In this document: piece after piece, positions 25,001-36,730 of the stretch | Numbering within the stretch: the stretch's first letter is position 1 | How the letters are laid out: every line of letters begins with the position of its first letter | DNA from: Zonotrichia leucophrys gambelii | Lineage: Eukaryota; Chordata; Aves; Passeriformes; Passerellidae | DNA: 64,000 nucleotides | Assembly: GCF_028769735.1 (NCBI RefSeq) | Contig: NC_088171.1 | Location: 60,233,216-60,297,215 of the forward strand | Direction: 5' to 3' | Made by a program: the position numbers and the translations under genes | Notes under the pieces: generated by a model | The model's database searches: none | The model's input: only the letters and a program-made list of their open reading frames with translations | Told to the model about the DNA's origin: nothing

Positions 25001-25945
25001 TTATTTTTTAATTGAAAATCATAAGGACAGAAGACACACACTGCTGAGAAACAACCTTTTTTTTCCCTTTGACTAAAAGAACTTTTTTTCAGATTGTAAG
25101 AACAGAATTTAATACTTGATATCTTTTAAGATATACAGCTCACTGTATTTATTAACTAATTCTTAATTTAAATTCAAGTTCTGAGTTTTAGAAAGTCATT
25201 TACTATGTTAATAGGAGTCTGCTATTTGCAATAGTACAAATACATAGTATTTGTTGATATATGTAGCTATAAATCATATTTCCTGCACTCATTAAGCATA
25301 ATAAGAAATGTTGAATATTGTGGATTTGGAAAGGGAGTTGTTGCTTGATATTTGTGACCTAGAGATAAGGGGGCAGAGGGAAAGAAACAAAGAGAAGGAA
25401 GGTTGCTGAAAGGTTCTTCACCTTTTAACATTGACCACAGCTAAAAGAGTAAGGAGTTCACTCCCCTCACTGGGGAAACCTTCTGTTGTCAGTGTACTGT
25501 AGCACCAGTTGTTCCAGGTTCATAGGTAGCTCTGTGTAAATGGAATAATCCAAGGAGAAAGAAAAGTGCTTTCTGTGACAGTTAATGAGTCAAAACTCTG
25601 CCTCAGTTGAACAATTACCAACATTTTGATTCCCTCCCACATCTGGTGAGCAACAACATAATTAGATTCACTTCTAAAATGTATTTAATACAATTTGACA
25701 ATCCATTCCTGTTCAGCCAGTGCATTTGTGCCTGTGATTAATTTCAATGAGACTTGATGTACTAAAAGTGGTCTTTTCATGCCATATATTTTGCATTGTT
25801 GAAGTCTGGCAGACAGATTGGCAAAGGTACTTGGAAGCTGAAAAAAGCCAAGGGATCTTGCTGACTGGAACTAGATACATGAGACAGGTGAGTCAAGAGT
25901 CAAGACTTTATGCAAAGGCCCATCAATGGCTGAAGATGCTCATTT
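22007..25945. other. Non-genic DNA with GC-richer patches
   Basis: Two GC-richer patches (about 22200-22400 and 24340-24490) contain short open frames without domains. The second is preceded by a pyrimidine tract ending in ACAG, which resembles a 3' splice site, but no matching exon content or donor was convincing. No known repeat was recognised. Confidence 0.45.
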
Positions 25946-25982
25946 AAAAAACCAAAACCAACCAACCAAAAACCAAACCAAC
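25946..25982 (+). repeat. (CCAA)-type simple repeat
   Basis: An imperfect CCAA/CCAAAA run with no other base types. Confidence 0.8.
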
Positions 25983-26095
25983 AGAAGCAGTAGAATAATA
26001 CATGAGCTTGGTTGTATAGTCTGAACTAGGATCATGCAGATCTGGGTACCAAAAGTATGAGCTGGAGTTAACCACAAAAAAATTCTGCTTTCTTT

Positions 26096-26262
26096 CTAGG
26101 AAATTCCATGCAATTTCCATAGAATTTTATAGAATATATTTTATAAAATATAAACATTATATAACAATATATAACATTTATATCTAACAATGTATAACAA
26201 TATATAACTACAATATGTATAAAAATATATAACAACAATATATATATAACAACAAATAACTT
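26096..26262. repeat. AT-rich imperfect tandem (TATAACAA-like)
   Basis: The words ATATATAACAA, TATAACATTTATA and TGTATAACAA recur with irregular spacing. The segment is almost pure A+T with isolated C's. It is an expanded, decayed low-complexity repeat. Confidence 0.7.
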
Positions 26263-26346
26263 TTACTCCAAGAGTAAATGTTAGTAAAATTCAGGTTGCA
26301 AGACTGGCACAAATACCTGAAAAGGCACAGAAGCACTGCATATTCT

Positions 26347-26374
26347 AATAAAATAAATAAATAAATAAATAAAT
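26347..26374 (+). repeat. (AAAT)n microsatellite
   Basis: About six AAAT units form an uninterrupted run. Confidence 0.9.
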
Positions 26375-26440
26375 GTACATATAAACCTACTTACCTGTCC
26401 ATGATGCATTAATTTCTTGTAAACTTGTATGTTTGACTGG

Positions 26441-26472
26441 AAATGCTTTTAAGCTTAACATTAAAAGCATTT
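26441..26472. repeat. Perfect 12-bp inverted repeat, 8-nt loop
   Basis: The arm AAATGCTTTTAA (26441-26452) pairs perfectly with TTAAAAGCATTT (26461-26472) around GCTTAACA. Two further G-T pairs would extend it as RNA. There is no evidence of a surrounding element. Confidence 0.75.
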
Positions 26473-28576
26473 TTGAGATGCTCTGTTTCAAGTATTACGC
26501 AGCTGAACATCTGGATTCAAATAATATCGACTATTGATCTTAGCTGGCTAATCTGCTGAGTCTGTTTGGAATGCTAAAATTTAGCACATCTATAAATTCT
26601 TTTCTTTCTTTCTATTCATTAATACAAAGAGATAAATAAATATGCAATGTTCAGTATGTTCCTTCATGTAGTCTATATTATAGTAATTAAACCTGACCAC
26701 AAACATTGTATTTTCAATGTTTTAGCATAGAAGATGCATGCCAGTTTTGAAAGTGAAGCTGGAAATTTTAGGTTGTGAGCAGATAGAAGTAAGGGCTATC
26801 TAAGGAGGGCTTTGGGTTTTATCTAATTGAATAGATAAGATCCTTTTATCAATGGACAACTGGCATGGACTGGGCACAGTTTGGGATAAGCCATTTGAAG
26901 GAGAGGATGATATTTGCGTAAGCAGGAAGCCAAGGATAAAAAAAATGATGAATCAGAGATGTGACCTAGAGGCTTGCTAGATGAGTAAAAGGAGCAGGCA
27001 AGTTATGGTATAATGTGCTAAATGGAATAACTTGAAGGAAATTTAAAAGGGCTGTTTGGGGCAGGAGGACTACAAGGGGATAAAGGGCATGAATCTGAGA
27101 TTGACTGTAAATATAAAAAGAGGGGGAAACCATTGGGAGACACACAATATGTGGAAAGGACAGGTCAGAAGAGTAAGACAAAAGGGAACACACTTCAAGG
27201 ACAGGTGAGAGAATCTGTACCCACACCTCATTACCAAATCCACAGGAAAACAAAGTAAAAGCTCTCTGAGTCACATCATGCCATTACACACATTTTCAAG
27301 AAACCAACCTTGCTCTAGTGCTAATCCTAACAAATAATCAGATACTGAGAAATTCTTACTAATGGCTGAAACTTAGATGCAATTAGTGTAGAAATGCTAT
27401 CCCGCTGAAGGGCAGTGTTTTGTTATAGTAGTACAAGAGAAAATGGTTTTGATTCTGTTTACAGTTGTAATTTTACATATAATCTGCTTGAAATAATATG
27501 AAGTTTTCAAGGTTTGCTTTTCAAAAAAGTAAAACTCATAAATAATGTCTCTCTGTGCAAATATAATTCAGCTTCCTTGCAGGTATTGAGAACTTGCTTT
27601 TTCTTCTGGACCTTTGCCTTCTGAATCAGGGGGAATGTGATAGAGAAGGCTACATTCTCACTTGTGGTGTTTCTGGATGAGAAGACCAGTTCTTATGAGT
27701 AAACTGAGTACTACCAAGTAGTGCTGCTCTACTTTCCACATGATGCAAGCCAAGTCCTTTGGAGTACATATTCAGAGGAGACATTAAAAGTATTGTCCTT
27801 TTCAGAGGGCAGCTTGAAATGGTGAATAATTGGTCTTTTAAATACATCATGGACAAGAGACACTGTGTCCTGTAGTCTGAGTGCTCACTCTTACAACCCA
27901 AATCACTAGTCTTTGCTATTTTAACCTTTTCTGCATGTCAAATCTTAGTCATAGTGGGAGTAAGGTAGACTCAAGTCGTCTGAGTCATTTTTGCCTGATG
28001 GAAGATAATCTTTGTTCCACAGCACAGTAATCAAGCACCTAAATTTATATGATTTTTCTTTTTTAATTTTAGAAGCCCTGAGTCATAACTGATAACATAA
28101 AAATTAACTGAAAGCAAAACAGTAAAGGAAAAAGGGGAGAACTTTAACTAACAGACTGCGAGCAGATGTATTTTGATGCACACCAGGAATTCCTCTTTAA
28201 ATTTTTTTCTTCAGCTATTCAACAGATTTTTTTTTTCTTTGTATTTTATAAACTTTTGGAAGCTTATAGAGGCTTGAATGAATTCTAAACAGGAAGGCAT
28301 AACTCGTACAAGGACAGAAATTCTGCTTATTTCTGCAAGTTCTGTGCTTGTTTTACCACCTGATCTTTCTAGTCCATGCCTTAAAACCACTTGACTATAA
28401 ACTAAATTCCTTTTTTTTTCATTGATTAACCTTAGCTTTAAAAGTGCAAATAAACAATTACTTTGAGTGAGACACTACAAATTAGGTTGACTAAACTTTA
28501 GGCTGGCACCTGGAAGCTACAGAAGCCAGACTGAAAGGGCCCAAGTTACTTTAAAAAAAATCTCTTTTTGTCCTTC
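26473..28576. other. Non-genic DNA; purine-rich at 26960-27240
   Basis: The purine-rich plus-strand stretch keeps the minus strand open for 102 codons (26966-27274), but the predicted product shows no domain. No known repeat was recognised. Confidence 0.45.
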
Positions 28577-28599
28577 TATTTATTTATTTATTTATTTAA
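28577..28599 (+). repeat. (TTTA)n microsatellite
   Basis: About five to six uninterrupted TTTA units. Confidence 0.9.
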
Positions 28600-28971
28600 T
28601 GTTTTCTTTTTTAGGTTATGAGTTATATGCTTTTCAAGAATAATTCAGAAACACTGATCCTGATTGAATTCAGATGCAAACAGATGTATCTGGGTGGTTC
28701 CTAGGGGGACAACCGATTCATCACATGCACCTGCAGCTTGGATGCAGTTTGGATGGCCTTACCTTGAGTGCAGCTGGAACTGGAAATGGTATGAGAATCT
28801 TTAGTTAATCTTTCGCACGGCAAAACCTGAGAGTTCCTCTCTGCTGGGGGGTGGGTGATACATCTGCTTTTAGGCCTCCCACATCTCTTGAGGCAGAGTT
28901 CAAGAGAAAGAACTACAATTTGCAGTAGAGGTTGACCAAGTTTGGGACTACTCTGTAAATTGGACTTATCC
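28600..28971. other. No recognised feature upstream of a CR1
   Basis: This may include further, unrecognisable 5' sequence of the CR1 that starts at about 28972. I see no gene. Confidence 0.4.
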
Positions 28972-30087
28972 ATAGGGCTGGATGAGATGAATCCAGCAGT
29001 GCTGAGGTGGCCTCCCAGTGCCTTTGTAAAGACATTCTCCATAAGGTAAATTCTCCATCTTTACAGAGACATGGTGGCTTTAAGTAGAGATGAGATAAAT
29101 ATTATATCCACCTTTAACGCAGAAAGGAAAAACCAGGGAGTGGCAGGCCATAAAGCCTTAGTCCTGTAAAGACTGTGGAGGAAGCCCTCATGATAGCTGT
29201 GTTCAGGCACCAGAAAGATAAGGAAGAATGAGGAACAATCAGCATTTTTAGTATGGACAAATAGTAGTTAACCAACCTGGTTTTCATCTCTGACTCAATC
29301 TGTGGGTAGGGAGAGGAAGGCAGTAGTTGTATGTCTTGAATTTAGCAAGGATTTTGACATGTCCTTCTAGCTGAAATGGGAAGGGAATGGAAAACTGGCT
29401 CAGCCATCATAATCAAAAGGTATTTACCAATAATTCAGACTGGTGTCTGGGTGGTGTTCTTCAGGCTCAGTACTAGGACTGATGCTGCTTAATATTTTCA
29501 CTTGTGACATGGTCAACAGGACAGAACACACCCTCAGAAACTGTGTAAAAGGTTTCAGATCAAGGAAAGTGGTCCTGGAGGACAGAAGTGCCTTCAAGAC
29601 ACATTGAGACAAGAAGGAAGAATGAAGCTCTGTGAACTTCATTGAGTTCAAAAATGAGAAAGTCCTGCACCTGAGACAGATTCTCTCTAGGCAACACACT
29701 GTTCTGGGTGCAGGCTGGCTAGGAAACATCTTTGCAGAAAATGATGTGAAGGTCCTGGCTAGCAAACTGAACATGCTTTCTTTTCTCAAGGTAGGGAAGA
29801 GATCCATAACATACTGGGATGCATTATCAAAAGAATAGTTAGCAACTGAAAGGAATCGTAAGCAAGGGAAAACCATTTAGAAAAAAGCAAAAAAATTTAC
29901 ACTCTGAAAGGTGTTAGACAGTGGCATAGGTTACCCTAGGAAGTTGCGAAAGTGTCATCTTCAAGATATTTGAGTTTTGATATGGGGCCATGGCAAATAA
30001 GATGTAGCTTGGTAGTTAGCCCTGTTTTGAGCAGCAGGGTGGACTGAATACCTTCAGAGATGGTGTAGTTTTAATTCTCAGTCTAAG
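28972..30087 (+). pseudogene. Decayed CR1 LINE: reverse-transcriptase region to 3' end
   Basis: CR1 is the non-LTR retrotransposon dominant in birds and other sauropsids. Landmarks run in the right order on the plus strand. The first is the GGGCTGGATGAGATG...GTGCTGAGG block (28976-29010), then CCAGGGA..GCAGGCC near 29134. Next come ACCAACCTGG at 29270 and an RT motif A-like frame LEFSKDFD at about 29335-29358, with the catalytic Asp still readable. A VPQGSVLGP equivalent follows at about 29450-29480, then a 3' end with GAGCAGCAGGGTGGACTGAAT..CCTTCAGAGATGG near 30030-30065. Frameshifts, stops and deletions are scattered throughout, and the FADD block is unreadable. It is an old, dead copy. Its 3' end abuts another CR1 in the opposite direction. 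Confidence 0.85.
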
Positions 30088-30562
30088 TCATGGAATCACC
30101 AAATCACAGAATGGGTATGGTTTGAAGGGACCACTGGAAGCTGACTAGAAACATTTCCCTGCTTAAGGAGGGTCCTCTAGAGCACATTACTAAGGAAAAT
30201 GTCCAAACAGCTTTTGATCATCTTCAGTAATGGGGACCCCACAATCTCCCTGGGCAGCCTGTTCCAGGGCTCAGTCACTCACACAATAAAGTTGTTCTTC
30301 CTCTTAATTAAGTGGAACTGGCTGTGAATCAGTTCTGCCCTTTACCTCTTGTCCTATCGCTCAGCACCACCGAGAAGAGTTCTGGATCCATCCTTGGAAC
30401 CCTTCCTTCAGATACTTGTAGACATGGATGAGGTGCCCTCTTAGTTGTCTCTTCTTGAGGCTGAACAGGCTCAGCTCCCTCAGCCTATGAGAGAGATCTC
30501 CAGTCCCTTGATGATCTTCAGCCCTCTGACAGACTTGCTCCAGGAGCTCATTCAGTGCACCT
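30088..30562 (-). mobile_element. 5'-truncated CR1 LINE, antisense
   Basis: This is a typical CR1 3' end read in reverse. The left edge has the terminal tail as AATCACCAAATCACAGAAT (reverse of ATTCTGTGATT units). It continues with GGTTTGAAGGGACCACTGGA, GACCCCACAATCTCCCTGG, GCAGCCTGTTCCAGGGCTC, TCTTGTCCTATCGCTCAGCA and TGAGGCTGAACAGGCTCAGC. The other end fades after the block that corresponds to CTCTCCAGTAGCTC, near 30555. Only the C-terminal RT and 3' UTR part is present, as is usual for 5'-truncated CR1 insertions. It is better preserved than its plus-strand neighbour. Confidence 0.95.
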
Positions 30563-33500
30563 CAAGAAGTTGCGTGTGTGAGGGTTTAAAGCAACCCAAA
30601 GTAAAAAACACCATTTTCAAACCAGCTTGTGATTTTGTGTTCCCAAAGTAGACTATATTTTGCATCAACCTACCTGCCTGGAGAGCAGCTAGTATGCATC
30701 CAATATAGCTCCATCCAGCTAGCTCCATCCAGTATAGCTCCAGAACTAGAAAAAATATAGTTACACCGATGCACAGCTGTACCAGAGTTAAATAGCCCTG
30801 AATAAGAAGATTGCACCTTAATTCAACCTGAGTGCTATCTTAGCACAGGGAAAATGCCTCTGGGATTTTGCACCATGTCTTTGTATGCAGTGTCACTGTT
30901 ACAGGGAGACCACACCACACAACTATAGAACCTTCTAGTGGCTATGACAGATGAAAATATGTTTTCCTGATTTCTTTCAGGAAAAGAAATATGTAGGGGA
31001 GCTGAAATTCAATGTTTCCTATTTTTTCAGAAAAGCTCTATTGATTTAGTGAATAAAGCAATGGAATACTATGTCCTAAACTTACAGGAGAAATATGCGC
31101 ATGCTTGATTTCTTTTCCAATAGGAAAGTCATATAGGATGAATTGCAATATTTAGTTCAAGCGCACCAATAGCAAAATCAGGACTGTAGCTGTAGGTAAG
31201 AAATTTGTGGTAATTCCTGGGAGAATATTCCTGAGAATTAAATTCCTGAGAATTAAAAGCAGAGATAGTGGTTTAACTGGAAGATGTCTGGATAAAACTA
31301 TCACATTTTTCAAGAAATTTCCGCTTTCAATTTTTCCTAGTGTAACAGAAAATAAAGATAACTCTAAACTTTAAAATGTGTCTCAATGTACTTAGAACAG
31401 CTGGGTTACTATACATAGTGTGAAATAATGTGAAATATTTACATGAAATATGAAATGCTGTTGCAAATAATATACCTAATAATCACAATGAGACAGAAAA
31501 TGGTCTTCTGGTGTGTGAGGCTTTCTCAAATTTCTGTATTTTGTCATAGCCACACAGGATAAGTTCAGTTCTCAAAAATAGGGCATAAGAAAAGAGTCAG
31601 CTTCAGGAAATAGCCAACTTAAGTATTTTTTCCAATAATGTTGAATGGTTTCACTTTAATTTTTGTCATTTTCAGGTAAATTGTAATGGAATTTACATGT
31701 AAAAATGAGTAGTTTATATTTTCAAAATTACAGAAGGAAACAATACTAATAATTTCAAAGCCATCCTTCTAACAATAATGCATGTATATATTTGTTTGCT
31801 TAATTTTATTTTATTTAAATTTTATCAAGCCTTTACAGAAAGAAGTTTTGAATTTGAATGATGAATGCTTTTCAACACCACTATCAATGTACTCTGATTA
31901 TTTGAGGAAAAAAATCTGCTTTTTTTGTATTGCTAGCAGTAGAGCCAGTGAAGAGAGGAGGGAGAACAGGGGGATAAGGTGTCTGTCATTTTTGCCTTCT
32001 ATGGGGGATTTTAATCTTTGAATAACATTGGGCATCAGCTGTAACATGTATGAATTAATCACCTTATTCATATAACTGTTTAGTTTTATTATATCTCTAA
32101 AGGAAATTAAATGAATTTGACCTGTTTCAGCATTTACAGCTGTGTTCTTGAAGAAATTTTATTGTGAGTTTTAAAGTTCAAAAAGGCTGTCTTTTGTTTT
32201 GGGTATTTGGTTTGTTCTATTTGAAGAAAAAGACACAAGCAAATTCATCTAGAGGAAAGTTTTAAATTTGCCATTCTTTTATGAGTTCTGCAACCATTTT
32301 TTAAATACTTGGATTTTTTCACCAAGAGATGACAGGTTAGGTTTGGAAAGTAAACTCCTTTTTTTATGCTATTATTTCCAAAACAAAAAAGGGAAATGCA
32401 GTTGCATTTTCTTTCTCTGTTTTGATGATAGTCTAGTGCAAAAGAACTATTTGGAATTAGAATCTCTGGTGTGACCAGCTCTGTACACTGATTAATGAAG
32501 AGAACAAAGAAGATATGAACTAATCTCACTTCTTAGCCTAGCATGCCATCATTGCTGAGATGATCCTATTTGTACTTATAATAAAACAGATAGTCAAATG
32601 CAAATTCCTTAAAGGAAAATGAAACCTTCTCCATATTCTTATCTACCACTGTTAGCATTTTCTTAGCTTTCCTCCTTTCAGAACGGTCCGTGGTAAACCA
32701 TCAGAAAATGAGTAAAGACAATGCCTAAATTTCATGCATACTTGCATAGACCAAAGACATTATCATTGTGGTACAGAATGGGATTGGAAAAATATGCAGC
32801 CCTTGGAAATGGATTAAATGCACATACATTTTGTAATGAGTGACTGTAATGAAAGTCAAATGAATTATAATAAAATATAGAGTTTTAAAAAAGAAAGCTA
32901 CTCAATGCATAATGTTGCTAAGAAAACATTTAACAGTTTTTCACTGCACGCTATTGTCAAAGTAAATAACTACCAAAGACAAACTTACAAAGTGGTTTTA
33001 ACTCTAATGTGATGCAGAGAGTCAGCCATTTAATTTGTTAATTAGTATTATGCCAGAAACTATCTATTCAATATGAAGCAAATATGTTTACAATCTTATC
33101 TGCCATCTGTTTAATAGATGGGAGAATACTTAGAGCTGGGATTCTCAAAGAGGGCTGTTGAAATTTTGCTCTACAATTAGTGGAGCAGATTTTTTAATTC
33201 TAAAGGAGTTTTTCATGCTCAGGGAGCACCTCTATGAAGGAAACTACATTACAATGCTGCTGTTCAAGATTAGTGATTGCTTATAGCTGCTTCTGGCAGA
33301 TGCTTCCAAAATGCAGAAATACATATATATTTTAAGATATATATTTTTTAAAAAAAGGAAAAAGAAAAAAAAAGTATCATTAGATCCAGAAGATTAAAGT
33401 AGGTTTTGTGAGGAGGTTTCTATGACCAATTTTCATGGCAACACAATGTATGGGTCTGAGTACTTTCAGCAGTCTTCATATCTTTCTGTAATCAGCAATT

Positions 33501-36500
33501 TTGCGAGCTTTCTCACAACAAGCCCACAATTATGCAGTACACTAGCCATTAAAGTGAATTCTCAAGGTGCTGTTTAAACTGTGTATTAAGAATGGTATTA
33601 AATCATTATTTGGGAGGTGAATGAAAATAAAAGCCTAGATAAGAGAGCATTCTTCCTAGGATTGCAACTTCTTTCTTTGCCTTAATATATTTTAATTTTG
33701 AGAAATGCTATATTATTGCTCAATACTGACTAATATTATTGTTATAATATACTAGAAGACAAATTTAGCTCAGACAGAAAGGTTTTTCTTTTCTGAAAAT
33801 TAGAAATATTTTCATGTTTAGTTTTTAAAGATCAAAAATAAGAGTTTAGAAGAATATTAACATTAACTTTTAAGCATAGGTTTTGTAGCTTTTATAATTT
33901 TAACTTTAATGTTAATTATTTGACCGGACTGCCTTTTTAGATGTAATTTACTTTACTGAGTGTGAATGAAACATCTATTTTACACCAAAGGTGAAAGACA
34001 TGCTTTTAATGTAATGCTAAACTTATCATGATTTAAGGATTTTTATATCTCACAGCAACCTTGAAACCAGGCAAATTTTCCAAACACGTGTGAGATAAAT
34101 GCAAATGATTTTCCTAAAGAAGCTGAAAATTTTTACATTTCTTAGGATTTTTCAATTTGTAAAGGACTCTTTTTAAGTGCATAATATTTATATTTGTAAG
34201 TAAAAAATAATTGCAGCTGCACAAATAAAATATGATGCTAACAATGTAGTAAAACAAAACCATTAAATTTTTCAGAGCAGAGGTATGCTCCTTACCAGAA
34301 TGGAGAATGTTTTTAAAAAGCCTTGAAAATTTTTTCTACTTTATTTTTAATAGAATTGATTTTGCTAACTTTCTTTACCTACCTACTGAAAGTGACAAAC
34401 TTTCTGTGCAGGATTTATTTACACGCCCTTGTGTGCATCTTATTTTCTGGAGACATTTGAGAGATTTTAGGCAGACAGGTGTCAACAGGTGAGACGGTGC
34501 AACAAAGAATGGTGAGGATATTTTTTTGGGTTACTGTCTTCTGTAGGACAGCAACACAAGAGGTTTGAGCCGTGAGTCTCAGCTTTGCACACTCCTCTGT
34601 TCCTCCTTACTGAAGAAGCACCGAGAAAAAATCTGTTTCTGTCAATTGGAAATACTTCTCCTCTTCATTTTCAGGCGGCAAGTAAGAGCATTTCCCTGAA
34701 AACTGATCTCTCCCTCACTTCCCCTGCCCCCTGAGATAGTAGCAATTAATTGTGGAGAAATTTGCAGCAGACCATCAGTTTCAAAAGGACATTCTGAATT
34801 TTAAAGCAGTTATCAGTTTTTACAGTTTTACATTGCTGTTGTAAAGAATTGTACAGAATTGACCTCTTAAGCTGCATATCCTGAAGCTTGGAGAAGGGGG
34901 AGAAGGACAGCTTTTCTGAGCTCTGGGACCCCTCTATGTAAACAACGTCCTTTGTAGCATGCCCAGCTCACTCTCTTGACATTTTTTTTGTGATGCCCCT
35001 ATGCGACAAGAGAGGAATTGGGTGGGGAGATCCAGCCAGTTTAGTGTAACAGGATTTTGACCCTAGTGCTTCCACAGAGATGAATGTTTAACCCCAAGAA
35101 TATCTGCAGCTGCTAAATATACGTATTTATAGAAAACAAAACAACAGCAACTGGTTAGGTCAGGAACTCAGCATCTGTGATTTGGCTGCAAAGTCTTTAA
35201 TATGCACGCTCCATCCGTTCTACCTCTCCTCCTTTTCCCTTCTTCCCCCAAAATTAATTGCATTTCTAGCTAACAAGGTTTAGTTACAGAGGCACCTGAC
35301 TCCTTCAAACCTTTTGGACACAATACAAAAGTCCAGTAGTAGAATTACAGGATTAAATCCATTGTAACATTCTAAAAATCAATTCATCTGTTCCTAATAG
35401 TGTTTCAATAGTATCCTAGTAACCTTTTCTGTGAAGCTTCATATGGTCTGTATTTGCAAACACTATTAAAAAAGGCCTTCTTGCTTTCAGAAAAAAAAAA
35501 AGCTAAATCTCTTCACTGAGCTGCTGGAGAGGTGCAGACTCCAATGTGGGCAAGTGTATTTGCCAACATGCCATATGGGAGCCATGGTTGGGACTTTTTT
35601 TTTTCTAGAATAATTAAATGTTGATGGCAGAGTTCAAATGGATCATTAAAATTCAAAAGTGTAAGAAACAGATTTTTTCTTATGTTGCTGAACGCTCCAG
35701 AGGGCTGAATAGCTAGCAGAAGTGAGGCAGGCTGCAGCAGTGATCAGCGTGTGCTGTGATGGTACTAATTTGATCATAATATAGTCATCTCTGAAGATTA
35801 CAGCTATTCAATTAAATATTCTAATTAACCTGAAGTATTAGGCAAATGATACTAATTACAAATATTCTCCTGAGATTCACAGCAATGAAAATCCCACTTG
35901 CAACTGATACTTCTAGCCAATGTTTCGTAACACAATGTCCTATATCATAGGCTTTCAGAATATTAAAATGCAGTTAATTTGCCTAAACCTCATTTGTTTA
36001 ATGGCATTAGCATTTTGTTTGAAATTGTAATAAACGTACATCCCGCTTTCAAGTAAAATTTAAAATGAGTGTACTCTTGGGGTAACTTAAGATTCCTGTT
36101 TACAGACCTAGCACTTTATTCAGTAAGCGGAACAGTTTGAGCTTAACTTTCAGCCATTAAACATATTGAAATTGTTTAAAAATGCTAATAATTTGTCTTT
36201 TCAAATAAGAAAAAAAAAAGGATATTTTGCAGTAAAATTTCATGATGTTACCCATGTGACCAGTTTCCTACTGTGAGGGCCCCAATGCTTGAACTTGCCT
36301 TGTAGTTTTTTAGTAGAATGTTTGTCTTTTGTAGATTGTTGGTTTCTGTTTGCTTTTTTAACTCCCTCTCCAGACAAAGCCACAGGGACCTTATTTTTTC
36401 ATTTGCTGCCTTTCTGTCTATACTCCCTTTCACACTGGATGTGGACTCCAGGCTGGGGATGCTGTGGCTTTTGGGGGCTCTGATTCCTGCATGGTGCCCC

Positions 36501-36655
36501 TGCACACCTTGCACTCGAGTGCTCTTCTCAAGTCACTTTGCAGGGACAGCCCAGCTACTTTACCTATTTCTGCACTGAGAAAATAACCTGGTTGTCTGTG
36601 TGAATTAAGTAGAATGTTACTTGGAAAATATAGCACAAGGTAGATCTCTTGGCTA
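30563..36655. other. Non-genic AT-rich DNA
   Basis: No exon or known interspersed repeat was recognised. Small items are a local duplication of ATAGCTCCATCCAG at about 30700-30735, a 15-bp tandem duplication at 31227-31256, an AT then A-rich run at 33319-33376, and a motif-rich patch at about 35690-35990 with several TAAT words. Numerous short frames have no domain. Confidence 0.5.
31227..31256 (+). repeat. 15-bp tandem duplication
   Basis: ATTCCTGAGAATTAA occurs twice in direct succession. A degenerate third unit (ATTCCTGGGAGAAT) sits just before, at 31213. Confidence 0.85.
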
Positions 36656-36730
36656 CAAAAAAATCACACACAAAACCCCCCAAAAATCCCAAACAAACAA
36701 ACAACCAAAAAAAACACCAAAAAAACCCCA
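36656..36730 (+). repeat. A/C-only low-complexity run
   Basis: The run is made almost solely of A and C (CACACAAAACC, AAACAAACAAACAACC, AAAACCCC). It may be the tail of an old retroposed sequence, because a GC-richer stretch (36360-36600) precedes it. No source gene was recognised. Confidence 0.75.

Noticed and set aside
28701..29042. 113-codon minus-strand frame
   Set aside because: Its left part overlaps the start of a plus-strand CR1. No recognisable product.
29424..29876. 150-codon minus-strand open frame
   Set aside because: It lies antisense to a decayed CR1 reverse transcriptase, so the frame is a by-product of the repeat.
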